DNA of 64,000 bases from Sva-25 sp037385685 (GCA_037385685.1 JARRMW010000002.1:1-64000), one strand, 5' to 3'. Positions 17,406-26,830 are shown, counted from the first letter of the stretch. Numbers and translations: made by a program. The notes: a model not told the origin generated them from the sequence alone.

Positions 17406-17870
17406 ATGATGACTTTCCGGAACCGCACATTCTTTGCTGATGCGCACACACCCGTATCGGAATCCAGGATTCGGGTATCTGACGTATTAGTTGAACTGGC
17501 GAAGTGTCTTGCGGCTTTGGTTATCTGCAAAGCTGATTGGTGCAGAATCGAAGTGATACTCAATGAGGACTGGGAGTTGAAGTTACAGAGCTGGCCGCAC
17601 TATCCAGATGGAAAATACACCAGCGGTCGCTATGCCATCACTGACCTTGCGAGTAGAAGCATTACATTCGAACAGTTACCGGACCCCTACATTGCCCACA
17701 TTCTCCATGTTTTACCATCTGACGTAGTGGAACGTTTGAAGAAGAACATTGAGCTTGACCTGAAACCACTTTATGAAGCCATACCTACCTCTCTCAAGAT
17801 GAAGGTACTCAGAACACTGCGAGATGAGGGCACGATCATTGTTGGGCATAACTTGCTGCTGCGACACTGA
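17406..17870 (+). CDS. Hypothetical protein, unrecognised
   Basis: About 154 residues from the ATG at 17406; the frame is open further upstream to 17286 but that part lies in repeat D and looks non-coding. Soluble, no signal peptide. The middle has alternating beta-type stretches (CRIEVILNEDWELKLQSWPH) and the end is helical and charged (DVVERLKKNIELDLKPLYEA). No SD is evident. It is followed after 12 bases by the small gene at 17883, so they may form a pair. No known family recognised. Confidence 0.5.
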   Translation: MMTFRNRTFFADAHTPVSESRIRVSDVLVELAKCLAALVICKADWCRIEVILNEDWELKLQSWPHYPDGKYTSGRYAITDLASRSITFEQLPDPYIAHILHVLPSDVVERLKKNIELDLKPLYEAIPTSLKMKVLRTLRDEGTIIVGHNLLLRH

Positions 17871-17882
17871 ATCGGAGTCATC

Positions 17883-18155
17883 ATGCAGTGCACAGCATCG
17901 GACTTCCGGGAATTCGTAGAATCCGCGACTGACAAGTTCGCTAATCTCTCCAGGGTGTCACCGTCACCGCAATGGGCAGCAGACATCAGACGACTGGCAC
18001 AATCGACTGCCGAGGTTCTGACCACGGCATCACCCATGCTCCAGGGCACGCATCTGTTCACCGACCTGCGCATCCTGCATGACAGGATCCTGAAGCTCAT
18101 GGAGCAGCATGTCGGGATGATCGACGCGGAGAACAAGTCGGGTAATCGTTTCTAG
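17883..18155 (+). CDS. Small hypothetical protein, intact paralogue of 488-679
   Basis: 90 residues, mainly helical, no signal peptide. It begins CTASDFREFVESATDKFANL, shares PQWAADIRRLAQSTAEVLTT with the truncated copy at 488, and continues with LFTDLRILHDRILKLMEQHV, an amphipathic helix suited to oligomerisation. The pairing with the upstream gene and the small size would be compatible with a regulatory or toxin-antitoxin-like pair, but nothing in the sequence demonstrates this. Confidence 0.55.
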   Translation: MQCTASDFREFVESATDKFANLSRVSPSPQWAADIRRLAQSTAEVLTTASPMLQGTHLFTDLRILHDRILKLMEQHVGMIDAENKSGNRF

Positions 18156-18338
18156 CAGTGGGGTCAGCCAGCAAAAAGTCCGTACGAGGCGACCTTCCCG
18201 GTCAAACTCAACTGGGAAGTCTGGAAGGGGGGAAATCCGGGTGCAGGTGAAGTTGCCTCCAGATGTTTTGGTGAGCGCGTCACTTTACCCGACTGCAGGT
18301 TTTCCGGGGAAGCCGGCGACCCTCTTCCGATGCCTGAT

Positions 18339-18773
18339 TCAGAGTCGACCCAGCAAGCCTTCCTGCCTCACCAGCTTTTTCAGTAGAGAAATGACCTGGG
18401 TACCATCCAGTTCAAAGGGCTTGAGTTCATCATGCCCAGTGGTCTCTTTCAGTATCTGCTTCATACTGGAATCAAGTTCATCGGGCCACCCGATGATCTC
18501 CATAGACCATGTGTCGAAATCCCTGGCATCCAGATCTTCTGCTGCGATAATGCGAACATCGTGATGCCTTTGGTCAATGAATATTCGCTGAAAGACGCTG
18601 TTGACCTGATCGCGATTTCCTTCGAGTACCTGAAGAAAATACCCCTGACCGTAAATCAATACACCCGTAACCCCTGAGTTCTGATTGTTACTTTTCGATT
18701 TGGCAAGAAGGGAGTAGACCTCTGAACCATCAAGAGCCGGATCGGACAGGCTGGCATAGATTAGTCGGAACAT
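18339..18773 (-). CDS. BLUF-domain blue-light sensor
   Basis: 144 residues from the ATG at 18773, preferred over a GTG at 18782 because AGAGG is properly spaced for it. BLUF residues are visible: MFRLIYAS with the flavin-network Tyr, NNQNSGVTGVLIY with the flavin-contacting Asn, GYFLQVLEG with the key Gln, then RHHDVRII and the DTWSMEIIGW Trp/Met segment. The C-terminal 45 residues are helical with no attached output domain, so it is a short-type BLUF protein that would act through a partner. Monocistronic. Confidence 0.88.
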   Translation of the reverse strand: MFRLIYASLSDPALDGSEVYSLLAKSKSNNQNSGVTGVLIYGQGYFLQVLEGNRDQVNSVFQRIFIDQRHHDVRIIAAEDLDARDFDTWSMEIIGWPDELDSSMKQILKETTGHDELKPFELDGTQVISLLKKLVRQEGLLGRL

Positions 18774-18782
18774 CTGGAGCAC

Positions 18783-19371
18783 CTCTGCTCAGCTGGATAC
18801 ATTCACTAAAGCTGAATAACCATTCGTGCATAAAGACCACAAACGAGTCAATCGTATGGCCGCTCCTGGGCGGTTTATGCCGTCCACAGGCTACAGGGCT
18901 TGCCCGATCGCCGTCAATTTCCACGGTGGCTGACACCCTGTTGACCAGGCACTCAAGATTCCGGATTTTCAACCTCCCCCACCCGCCAGTTCGGTCAAAC
19001 GCGTATAAGGCAGGATTCGGTTATGTACTGGTCGAGTTCGATCAATATACGAGGCACAGGAAATGACGCCAAGAGCTGGCGGTGGCTGGACCATACTCAC
19101 ATGCCACAGGGCGGCCCCGGACCCCTCACGGTAATGTGAGAGTGATTTCTCCTGATGACTGTGATGGTAGCGCGTGAGTGGGCTTTGGATTGAGAGTCGG
19201 GTGAGTCCTTGCCAATGACCACTTCTGTACATGAGCGGTCGTTCCAAATGCATGGTTCACTGGAGCCCTGTTTCTACGAGTAGATGGCGCAATTCATGCC
19301 TTCCCATATGGTTGACAGCTGAATCACTGTAAACTTTTCCCAATTGGAAGAGAGAGAAGATAGGTTACCTG
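18783..19371. other. Intergenic region with second-family repeat
   Basis: 589 bases without a convincing gene. At 18972-19045 there is a segment related to 13511-13590 (CCTCCCCCACC, then AGTTCGGTCAAA and GGATTCGGTT). A 94-codon frame on the minus strand (18969-19253) has no coding character. The promoter for the gene at 19372 should lie near the right end. Confidence 0.4.
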
Positions 19372-20145
19372 ATGCTATCCGGCTTATTCGATCGGCAGCC
19401 ACTGCTGGATGAGGACTATGCTGGCTGGATATTCGATGTCTATGTCTGGGCGATGCGAAATTTTGATCCCCTCATGTTTCGCGACGAAACCCTGCTTGTG
19501 ACACCATCCAATCAGCACTTTCCAGGCAGGGCGAACAGCCACGCAGAAATGGCAAACATGATATTTGAGCGAGTCGTTGCCTACGCCGGCATGGGGCATT
19601 GGCCCCTGAAACTGCTTCCGCCAGACAGCTGCGTGCTCGAGTCTGGTACCGAGGTGCCGGTGATCACTGGTTTACGGGGTTCACGGGCAGTAGCGACAAG
19701 CCACTCTCAAGCCAGCTTAACGCTTAGCTATGATCCCGCCTATCTGAACAACCCCGAGGTGACGATTGCACTCTTCGCTCACGGCCTGGCTTACTACCTG
19801 GGCACATCGGCTAGCGAGCCCCCGCCTGGAGGGGCCGAAAACTGGCCGTACGTGACAGAGATCCTGGCGGTATTCCTTGGGTTCGGCCTGATGTTCGCCA
19901 ATACTGCCCTGATTATCCCCCGGGGTGGCTGTTGTGGTGGCCCGGTGGTGCGGCGGCAGGCATCTTTATCGCAACACGACATCACCTACGCCCTGGCAAT
20001 ATTCGCGGCACTTAAAGGCTTACCACAGAAAGATGTCGTCAAGTACCTGAAGAAGTCACTGCGTGGGCATTTCAAGCAGGCATTACGCGAAGTGGAAGGA
20101 CGCTACAGGCTCCGACTGCAGGAGATCGAGCAATACTACAAATAG
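19372..20145 (+). CDS. Conserved hypothetical protein with degenerate zincin motif
   Basis: 257 residues, soluble. Recognisable features are the N-terminal LLDEDYAGWIFDVYVWAMRN, HFPGRANSHAEMANMIFERV, and ENWPYVTEILAVFLGFGLMF. At 137-141 it reads HGLAY inside FAHGLAYYLG; as I recall, homologues have an HExAH-like motif at this point, so the catalytic Glu and second His appear lost. The C-terminus is a charged helix. Function unknown. Repeat copy E begins 15 bases after its stop and would terminate it. Confidence 0.6.
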   Translation: MLSGLFDRQPLLDEDYAGWIFDVYVWAMRNFDPLMFRDETLLVTPSNQHFPGRANSHAEMANMIFERVVAYAGMGHWPLKLLPPDSCVLESGTEVPVITGLRGSRAVATSHSQASLTLSYDPAYLNNPEVTIALFAHGLAYYLGTSASEPPPGGAENWPYVTEILAVFLGFGLMFANTALIIPRGGCCGGPVVRRQASLSQHDITYALAIFAALKGLPQKDVVKYLKKSLRGHFKQALREVEGRYRLRLQEIEQYYK

Positions 20146-20159
20146 AAGCTACTTTTGTA

Positions 20160-20300
20160 ATTCTTTGGTCCGGGGCTTAAGTCCCTCACGGCCCGCTACA
20201 TACATCTACTTTCAAAAAAACGGCTAATAGGAAATCATGGGCCGTTTTCTTTTGGAGGCACCAGGGGACTAAGCATTTCGGGGGAGTCCTTTTGTCTGCT
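20160..20300 (+). repeat. Dispersed repeat, copy E, acting as terminator
   Basis: tRNA-like segment 20162-20195 (GGTCCGGGGCTTAAGTCCCT then CACGGCCCG). Subtype-2 terminator at 20219-20247: AACGGCTAAT opposite ATCATGGGCCGTT followed by TTCTTTT. Second hairpin from 20257 with GGGGACT opposite GGAGTCC (20268-20289). The acceptor-like ACGGCCC is exactly complementary to GGGCCGT in the terminator's 3' arm, so two hairpins compete. Confidence 0.85.
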
Positions 20301-20506
20301 ACAGCCAGGCCCTGTCGAATCGTGGGATGTAAAAATGCCGGATTTTGTTTTGTGGCATTATCCATCTTGAAATAGCCAATATCTTTCATATCGGCATTGA
20401 ACTGACAAGCAACTGGACCACTCGTCGAGCGGTCGGGTTCTGAGTAGAATCGAACACACCCTCTGAACGACAAAAGTCATCTGAGTCAACCGATGAGTGT
20501 TTTTCG

Positions 20507-22243
20507 TTATGAAGTCCCTTGAACCTGAGCAATTCTGCGGCGCAATCCAAGACTGGCGAGGCCGGCCAAGACAAGCACCGGAAGAGTTGGGTCAAACACT
20601 GATCTGGAATCGCTCACACTACAACCTCCATTACTGTCACTACTATCGATCGCTTTGACAGTCTGAGCAGCTCTTGCCATGACTTCATATTTGAGTGTCT
20701 GCGGCTCATACATTGACTTGAGGCGGCTCACCTCAGGAAGATCATCTTCCATGAAAAGATCATTTATAAACCCGTGTGAGAGTGGCTGGTAATTAAGGCT
20801 AACTTCAATTGAGAGTTCATCGGCCAGAATGTTTTTGACGCGATAAGTGATCTCATCCTTACCTTGATTGAAGTTCAGGTCATTTAGAGCAGCGCCGCGC
20901 ACAGCAACATCATAGGGAACCTGGTTCTTGTCAAAACCTGCTGGTGTCAGACGGTTATCCTTAAGATATTCTGCTGCACGAAGCAGTGTCTGTGTGACGT
21001 TGCCGTCGGTATCACCGAGTACAGACTCATAGATCTGTACCTGGTCAGTGGACGTAATGAGGTCATGATGTGGTTCTAGCATAGATGAATCAATATCGCT
21101 GTCCGATCCATCGATAGATCCGTCTGCATTGATAGCACCCGACTCAAAGAGAACATTCCCGACAGAATCCATCACTTTGAAATGCAGCCACATACGACGA
21201 GATGGAAAAGAAGTCGGCGTCTTGTGACCGGAATTGTTTGTGAGCCTGAGATGAGCCACGAGTTCATTACCATCGTATTCTGCCGAGAGGATCTCCAGTG
21301 AGACTGCTTCCTGGAGGAGCGTACGAGAGAGTGCGATGTTCTCATCAATACTTTCAGGATTAACATTGAATGCATCCGCATTCTCCTTGAGCAGAGTCAG
21401 CACCACGGTATTTGCACCAGCGAAATTATGCCTGGCAAATCCTTCCCTTTCTTGCAGCCATATGGGCATTGCGGAGACTAAAGCTGCTGTTGTCGGCATG
21501 TGACAGTCCTGACAACTCATAGGATTGTTGCCAGCATCATCGAACACCGAGTTCTCCCACTCGGTGTAGGGCATTTGCTCCGGAAAATCATCACCAACCA
21601 CATTACCACTAGCGTCAACATAGGGGGTTTTGAGGTTGTGGCAGACAGCGCACATTTCGGAACTCGAAATATGTTCACTAAAAACCGGGGTGTAACCAGT
21701 AATAGTGACCATCATCTCTGTATCATCTGGGTTGAATTGCCCGTAGGCCAGCTTGTCGCTGCTGATCTCCGCATTCCCTGAAAATCCACCATCTGTGCCC
21801 AGCTCTGCACTATCCTCGATCTGATGGCAGTATGTGCAGCTCACTGCATCCATCGTTGCATCATATAGCGGGTGGGACACATCAAGTAATCCATTCTCTC
21901 CAAAAATTTCGACCTCTCCATTTTGCTCATAATTCGCCATCGGCGCGTGACACTTGCTGCACTTGTCATCGATAGCAGCCGCGAGTTGAGGGTTACGTTT
22001 CAACTCGGTAGCAACCTTTGCCTGCCAGAGCGGGTCTTTTGACGCATTTGCCATCATCGAACCGCTCCATGCACGTACTATCGATACATCCTCACCTTCT
22101 CTATCAGCCAATTTATCGTGACACTGGATGCAATTACCGGAACCCGAGAAGTGCTCTGTAATGAAGTTAATATTCTCAGCGGAGCCTGAGGATGAAAAGC
22201 CGACCAGCAAGAGCACGAGTATTAAGCGGGATAATGACAACAT
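20507..22243 (-). CDS. Exported pentahaem c-type cytochrome with C-terminal anchor
   Basis: 578 residues: signal peptide (1-22), five CxxCH haem sites at 38-42, 95-99, 136-140, 198-202 and 244-248, then a haem-free C-terminal half with a NNSGHKTPTSFPSR segment typical of multihaem cytochrome c family proteins. The end reads GGCSVSDS, then FDPTLPVLVLAGLASLGL and RRR: a Cys, a short membrane segment and a basic end, as in the CTERM-type surface sorting signals. It probably moves electrons in the periplasm or at the outer surface. GAGGA precedes the ATG. The partner is unknown; a large beta-propeller lipoprotein lies 1.5 kb away on the other strand. Confidence 0.85.
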   Translation of the reverse strand: MLSLSRLILVLLLVGFSSSGSAENINFITEHFSGSGNCIQCHDKLADREGEDVSIVRAWSGSMMANASKDPLWQAKVATELKRNPQLAAAIDDKCSKCHAPMANYEQNGEVEIFGENGLLDVSHPLYDATMDAVSCTYCHQIEDSAELGTDGGFSGNAEISSDKLAYGQFNPDDTEMMVTITGYTPVFSEHISSSEMCAVCHNLKTPYVDASGNVVGDDFPEQMPYTEWENSVFDDAGNNPMSCQDCHMPTTAALVSAMPIWLQEREGFARHNFAGANTVVLTLLKENADAFNVNPESIDENIALSRTLLQEAVSLEILSAEYDGNELVAHLRLTNNSGHKTPTSFPSRRMWLHFKVMDSVGNVLFESGAINADGSIDGSDSDIDSSMLEPHHDLITSTDQVQIYESVLGDTDGNVTQTLLRAAEYLKDNRLTPAGFDKNQVPYDVAVRGAALNDLNFNQGKDEITYRVKNILADELSIEVSLNYQPLSHGFINDLFMEDDLPEVSRLKSMYEPQTLKYEVMARAAQTVKAIDSSDSNGGCSVSDSRSVFDPTLPVLVLAGLASLGLRRRIAQVQGTS

Positions 22244-22690
22244 ACAGACATCCTCAATAATTTCTTGGGTTCTGTTCGATTGCCTACACCATGTAGTCGA
22301 ATAGTTGGAAAAAAATCCTTTACTGTTTATTTCATTCTAGATAGAAAACGGGCAAGTAAATATTGACTCACATCATGGAAATGATGCCGGATTTCATTCA
22401 ACTCGTTCCAAAACAGCACGCGCTTGTATTCAGCCAAGGCAAGTTCACACAAATCCTGTTAATGGTAAAAAGCAAAATTGTCTTTGCTTCAGACACTCTG
22501 CTCTTTTTTATTCTTTTGCTCACAGTTCTTTACTGCAGGTCAATCCTCTTGCGCTACAACAGGCTCATGGCAAGTATCAAGGGATGTTGTGAGCCTCTCT
22601 TGAACTACTTGCGCTATGATCCCGTCGTTCCGAAAACAGATCCAATCCTTGTCTATGCTCGATATTCAATCAAATCAGAGGAGAAACAAG
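22244..22690. other. Divergent intergenic region; duplicated haemoglobin promoter
   Basis: 447 bases upstream of both the cytochrome gene and the dead haemoglobin copy. The right part (about 22630-22690, including CAATCCTTGTCTATGCT) matches the region upstream of the intact haemoglobin gene (57905-57953), so the duplication included regulatory DNA. A 111-codon frame here (22363-22698) has no coding character. Confidence 0.5.
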
Positions 22691-23048
22691 ATGGTTGAAT
22701 CGCTCTATCAAAGACTTGGAGGCACTTAAGGTATCAACAGGACTGCGAGTCATCTGGTTGATATTGATGTGAGGAACCCACGCATTTCACCACGCTATCC
22801 CGACAGTGATCTCAAAAAGGTCCAGCATGGTGCTGCGTCATTTTTCATTGCTGGAACTGGCGGCCCAAATGACTACGAAGGAAAAGACATGGTTTCAGAA
22901 CATCGCGGAATGAATATCAGCGGTGATGAATTCCTTGCAGTCCTGACTGACTCACTCAAAAACACTGGACATTAACGAGGTCGGACAAAGGGAGACGGAA
23001 GAGGTTCTCTATATTCTTTACAGCATGAAACCCGGGATCATCAACCTC
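22691..23048 (+). pseudogene. Truncated haemoglobin pseudogene
   Basis: Follows the intact gene at 57954 codon by codon: VESLYQRLGGT, then a stop (TAA replacing the Glu codon of GTEG), then NPRISPRYPDSDLKKVQHGA and MVSEHRGMNISGDEFLAVL. After DSLK a +1 insertion shifts the frame and a stop follows; the remaining sequence (YILYSMKPGIINL) is readable in the other frame. The SD (GAGGAG) is intact. One nonsense and one frameshift make it non-functional unless translation re-initiates in the central 68-codon frame, which lacks the first helices. Confidence 0.88.
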
Positions 23049-23097
23049 CGACTGCTTTGGGGGCTGCAGATCCGCATACTCGCGGTATCTCAGTGCA

Positions 23098-23170
23098 GGT
23101 TTTGAACCCCCTACGCTGAGTTCAGGTAGTAATCTCCCGGTAATGGCTCGGATATCTCGGGTTTGACCTT
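23098..23170 (+). repeat. Second repeat family (TTCGGTC-rich), copy 3
   Basis: CCCGGTAATGGCTCGG here matches CTCGGTAATGCTCGG of the copy at 13511; flanking AACCCCC and GTTTGACC fit the same family. About 130 bases before dispersed repeat H. Confidence 0.35.
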
Positions 23171-23299
23171 TCGCCAGGTTCGGACATGTTACCGAGCGAA
23201 AGCAATTGGATAGTGCTGTAGCAGTTCGTGTTTCAGGGTAACAAAAGACTCGTTATGGAAGTTCAGTGCGACCAGCGTGACCTCTGGGCCATCTCAGGA

Positions 23300-23420
23300 A
23301 CCCCCGACTATCGAGCACACATATCTCGATTCAGGTCAGCAGCTTATGGAAAACCATAGGCTGTTTTCATTTCAGGTCACCAGGGGACTATGGATATCGG
23401 GGAGTCCCTTGCTGATTTTT
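23300..23420 (+). repeat. Dispersed repeat, copy H
   Basis: The tRNA-like piece is largely lost. The terminator stem at 23337-23363 is a perfect 10-bp hairpin, CAGCTTATGG with CCATAGGCTG around AAAA, followed by TTTTCATTT. The second hairpin at 23378-23409 pairs GGGGACT with AGTCCC. Compared with copy I the stem changes are compensatory. It follows the haemoglobin pseudogene. Confidence 0.82.
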
Positions 23421-23699
23421 CAGGGGGTTACTGAATCACACGGTAGAACCTGTTCCGCTTTTAACTTTAGACATCCCTTGAAGACTTTGCTCTGGTGGAT
23501 CCGTCAACACTCATTAATAAAGTAATTGAGAAATATCAACACTTTCTGCTTATTAGCGCCCCCCCAAACTGACTTGATACAAACAGCACGTGGTGGTCTA
23601 TAGATACTAGTAAGAAGAAGGAAAATTTCATGTTCAGGGTTTTATGGGATTGTATCTCGTACCCGGAACAGTAATAACGCACATTAGGGAGCTAGCGTC

Positions 23700-26600
23700 A
23701 TGGACACTAAAGTACTTGACATTGCAATTAACTTTACCAGGAGCCTGGTGACACTAGGCTTCATATTATTTTCCACCCTTGCCGTGATCGGCTGCAGCAG
23801 CGATGGCGGTGGGGGCTTGGCAGACAGCAGCCAATGCGACATTCCATTTGAAGCAAATCTCGATTCCTACACCCGTATCGGTGGCGCATCCACCTCAGTC
23901 GCTCTGGTCGATGAAAATGGCACGAACTGGACGCTTTTCAACGTTGCCAACGAACTACGTGCAACGCAGGTAGGCATGGCAGCCGGTATCGTGCACTCGG
24001 TCGAGGTAGAAGGGTATATCCACGATATCGAAGTCGTGACCTATCCGCCAGTGGGCGGTATCCGTTATGCACTGCTAGCCATGGGATCGGAAGGCATCGC
24101 AGTCGTTGACCTGACCGACTTGGCCAACATGCAGCAGGTCAGTCGCATCGGCGTCAACTATTACCAGGATGGACTCATCATGACGGAAGGCGGCGGCGCC
24201 ATTATTGGTGATGATGAAGATCCCCTTGTCATCGCCAGTGACCGCGGCACCATCAGTTCACTTGCCGTCTATGACAGCAATCCTGAGAGTGACGAGGATC
24301 CGCTGCAGCTACTGATTGCGAATGAAAATTACGGTCTTCACAAGACACTCTTGAGCAATCTTATCGTCGGCCCTGAACTGGATGAGGACGGCACAACGCT
24401 ACTGATCGACCAAGAGGCATTTATCCTGCAGTACGCAGGTGAAAACCCCTGGGGCTCACCCACCGACCTGACGCTACACAACGGCAAGCTGTTCGTGGCC
24501 ATGGGCTATCTGGGAATGGGCATCTTCGATCCGGAAACACTCGACCAGGTTGGTCGATACAACCTCTATACCGATCCGACTGTTGATGAGGACTGGTACA
24601 TCGACCTGAATGTCAGTGAAGCGGTACAGGGGGATGAATATCTCGACGACTTTACGCTCATGCCCAATTACCGGCAGGCGAACTTCGAGATCGAGGAGAT
24701 CTGGAAGGGTGATTTTGACTGCTCGGCGTTCGATTTTGTCTACGAATGCGCCCCATGGGCGAACTTCGATCGCTACGGCCGCGAGTATTACAACGCCCGC
24801 AAGGTCGATGTGGCTACTTTCAATGAAGGCGAACCTGAGGAGAAAACAATCGCCTACATCGCCTATGGCCTGGCAGGCCTTGTCGCCGTCGATGTAACCG
24901 GTTATGACAGTACAACACCATATGATCCTGAAACAAATCAATGGAACACTGAATATCTTGGTTATGTACCAGGCGTTCCTGCCAATGGTCCGGACACCCC
25001 GACTGGTACAGAATCCAGCAGCCTCTTTCCGCACCTTGGCTGGGGTATGCTGAAAGAAGCAGGCGTCATTGATGTAGACATCAAACAACATGACGACGGC
25101 ACCGCAGAAGCCTATTTCTCAGACCATTTTGCCGGCCTGGTTGTCATGAGTGGTGCAGAAGACCCGGCTTCCAACTGGTGGGATCCAAGTTGCCTGCCTG
25201 ACGGTTGTGACAATGACGATACCAGCCTGGGTGATGGCGTACTGGGTGACCACTGGCCAGATTACGAGTTCGTAACCTCCTATGACATGACCGGGGCGAG
25301 TGAGCACGAAACCCTGCCGGCCTGGATGAGTGACACCGATGGTCCGGCTTTGCTCGCAACCGGAGAAATCAGCGGTCATGGCAATGCACTGGCATTACTC
25401 CCCGCTATGGAAGTCTCTGCACAGGGGCAGATCGACGTTGTCCAGACTGCAGGTGCGGGGGGCATTAACTTCCTTGACATCAAGGATCTCGATCCAGCCA
25501 CGGAGGCCGCTCTGTCCTTCAATCTTGAGGTTCACCTGGTATCAACAGATGAAATTGGCGCAGACGCCGATGGTTTGCCATTGCAGGATATTGCAATTGG
25601 TCATACTGAAGGTGTGGATTCGTTCCGTAGCTTGCTGTTTGTAGCGGATGGCCCCCACGGTTTGTCCGTATGGAAGGTCGCGGATGAAGATTGCATCCCG
25701 ACCGATGATGTTGGCCTGGTTGCCAATACGCTGCAAGATGAGTATTCAGTCACCAACACCTCCGGTGAGACTGTATACCCGACACCGCATGCATTCGATG
25801 TGGTGCTGGATACAGAGGCTCAGAAGGCGATGGTTTTGGCACAGAGTCTGGGCCTGCGCCTTGTCAGTACTACCGAGGTAGAGGCTGGTCAGGCAGATGT
25901 AGGTTCGCCACTCCTGTTAAAACCTGAATATCCTGACGATATCTTTGAGCACAATGTCGATGAAGGCAACGTGGACTCACAACTGATCAATCGTCAGGAC
26001 CATGCCTATGACGTCGTTGTCAGAGATAACCTGGCCTTTGTAGCGGATGGTAGCAGCGGTGTAACCGTCTACGACCTGAACACTGTTCCTGATTACGTCA
26101 CGCCAACAGGAGATCACATCGTCGGCACAATCGGGGCAGATACCGGCAATCCCCTGCTGGGTCGCGCCACAAGCCTGAAATTATGGACCGATCAAGAAAC
26201 CGGCGAATCCTTCGCCTTCGTGGCCGCAGGTCATGCCGGTATCGCCGTAGTGAACATCACCAATATCACAAATAGTGAGATTCCGCCTGATGAGCGCATG
26301 ACATTGGTGAAGATCTTCGAACCCATCAAGATGGAAGATGATAAGGTCGGAAAAGCGGATGGACGTAGCGTCGCTGTACAGATTGTCGATGACCATGCCT
26401 TCTTCACTTATGACAGTTTTGGTGTGGTGTCATATGCGATTGCCGATCTGATCGAACCACTACCCGAAGGTGTAGAACCTACAGACCTGTGGCGCAAAAC
26501 TCCCGATGATTACCGCCCCATCGCGGTCTACCGCTTCAAACTGCAGGATCCTGCATTGGGCGGACTGGCTGAACTGGAAGGCTGGGGTGGCGGAGCACTC

Positions 26601-26807
26601 GGCATGACCAGCCTGAGAGTTGGAGACCAGGTCTTCTTCTACATCGGCTATGGCTCAGCAGGCGTGGTCAAACTCGACTGGACAGACCCTGCTGCACCAG
26701 TGGTATTGCAACACATCAATACTGTGGGTGAAGCACTGGATGTCACCGTGATCAACGGAAGGATCTATGTCGCAGACAATATGGGCGGTATCGCACTGTT
26801 GAAATAA
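23700..26807 (+). CDS. Large lipoprotein with LVIVD-type beta-propeller repeats
   Basis: 1035 residues. A lipobox LAVIGC (Cys32) and a flexible SSDGGGG linker indicate a lipid-anchored exported protein. The rest carries repeated units of the form A-V/A-D-G-x-x-G-V-x-V-Y/V-D-L (GSEGIAVVDLTDL, AYGLAGLVAVDVTG, DGSSGVTVYDLNT, GHAGIAVVNITN, DNMGGIALLK), the pattern of LVIVD-type beta-propeller proteins at cell surfaces. Acidic composition is marked. SD AGGGAG lies before the ATG and a strong terminator follows. Function unknown; proximity to the pentahaem cytochrome suggests an extracytoplasmic redox or binding role, unproven. Confidence 0.75.
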   Translation: MDTKVLDIAINFTRSLVTLGFILFSTLAVIGCSSDGGGGLADSSQCDIPFEANLDSYTRIGGASTSVALVDENGTNWTLFNVANELRATQVGMAAGIVHSVEVEGYIHDIEVVTYPPVGGIRYALLAMGSEGIAVVDLTDLANMQQVSRIGVNYYQDGLIMTEGGGAIIGDDEDPLVIASDRGTISSLAVYDSNPESDEDPLQLLIANENYGLHKTLLSNLIVGPELDEDGTTLLIDQEAFILQYAGENPWGSPTDLTLHNGKLFVAMGYLGMGIFDPETLDQVGRYNLYTDPTVDEDWYIDLNVSEAVQGDEYLDDFTLMPNYRQANFEIEEIWKGDFDCSAFDFVYECAPWANFDRYGREYYNARKVDVATFNEGEPEEKTIAYIAYGLAGLVAVDVTGYDSTTPYDPETNQWNTEYLGYVPGVPANGPDTPTGTESSSLFPHLGWGMLKEAGVIDVDIKQHDDGTAEAYFSDHFAGLVVMSGAEDPASNWWDPSCLPDGCDNDDTSLGDGVLGDHWPDYEFVTSYDMTGASEHETLPAWMSDTDGPALLATGEISGHGNALALLPAMEVSAQGQIDVVQTAGAGGINFLDIKDLDPATEAALSFNLEVHLVSTDEIGADADGLPLQDIAIGHTEGVDSFRSLLFVADGPHGLSVWKVADEDCIPTDDVGLVANTLQDEYSVTNTSGETVYPTPHAFDVVLDTEAQKAMVLAQSLGLRLVSTTEVEAGQADVGSPLLLKPEYPDDIFEHNVDEGNVDSQLINRQDHAYDVVVRDNLAFVADGSSGVTVYDLNTVPDYVTPTGDHIVGTIGADTGNPLLGRATSLKLWTDQETGESFAFVAAGHAGIAVVNITNITNSEIPPDERMTLVKIFEPIKMEDDKVGKADGRSVAVQIVDDHAFFTYDSFGVVSYAIADLIEPLPEGVEPTDLWRKTPDDYRPIAVYRFKLQDPALGGLAELEGWGGGALGMTSLRVGDQVFFYIGYGSAGVVKLDWTDPAAPVVLQHINTVGEALDVTVINGRIYVADNMGGIALLK

Positions 26808-26830
26808 TCTTGCATATAACCCCTCTCTTG

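Noticed and set aside
18969..19253. 94-codon minus-strand frame
   Set aside because: Covers the second-family repeat; composition and lack of SD argue against a gene.
22363..22698. 111-codon frame upstream of the dead globin gene
   Set aside because: It overlaps duplicated promoter DNA shared with 57905-57953 and lacks coding character.
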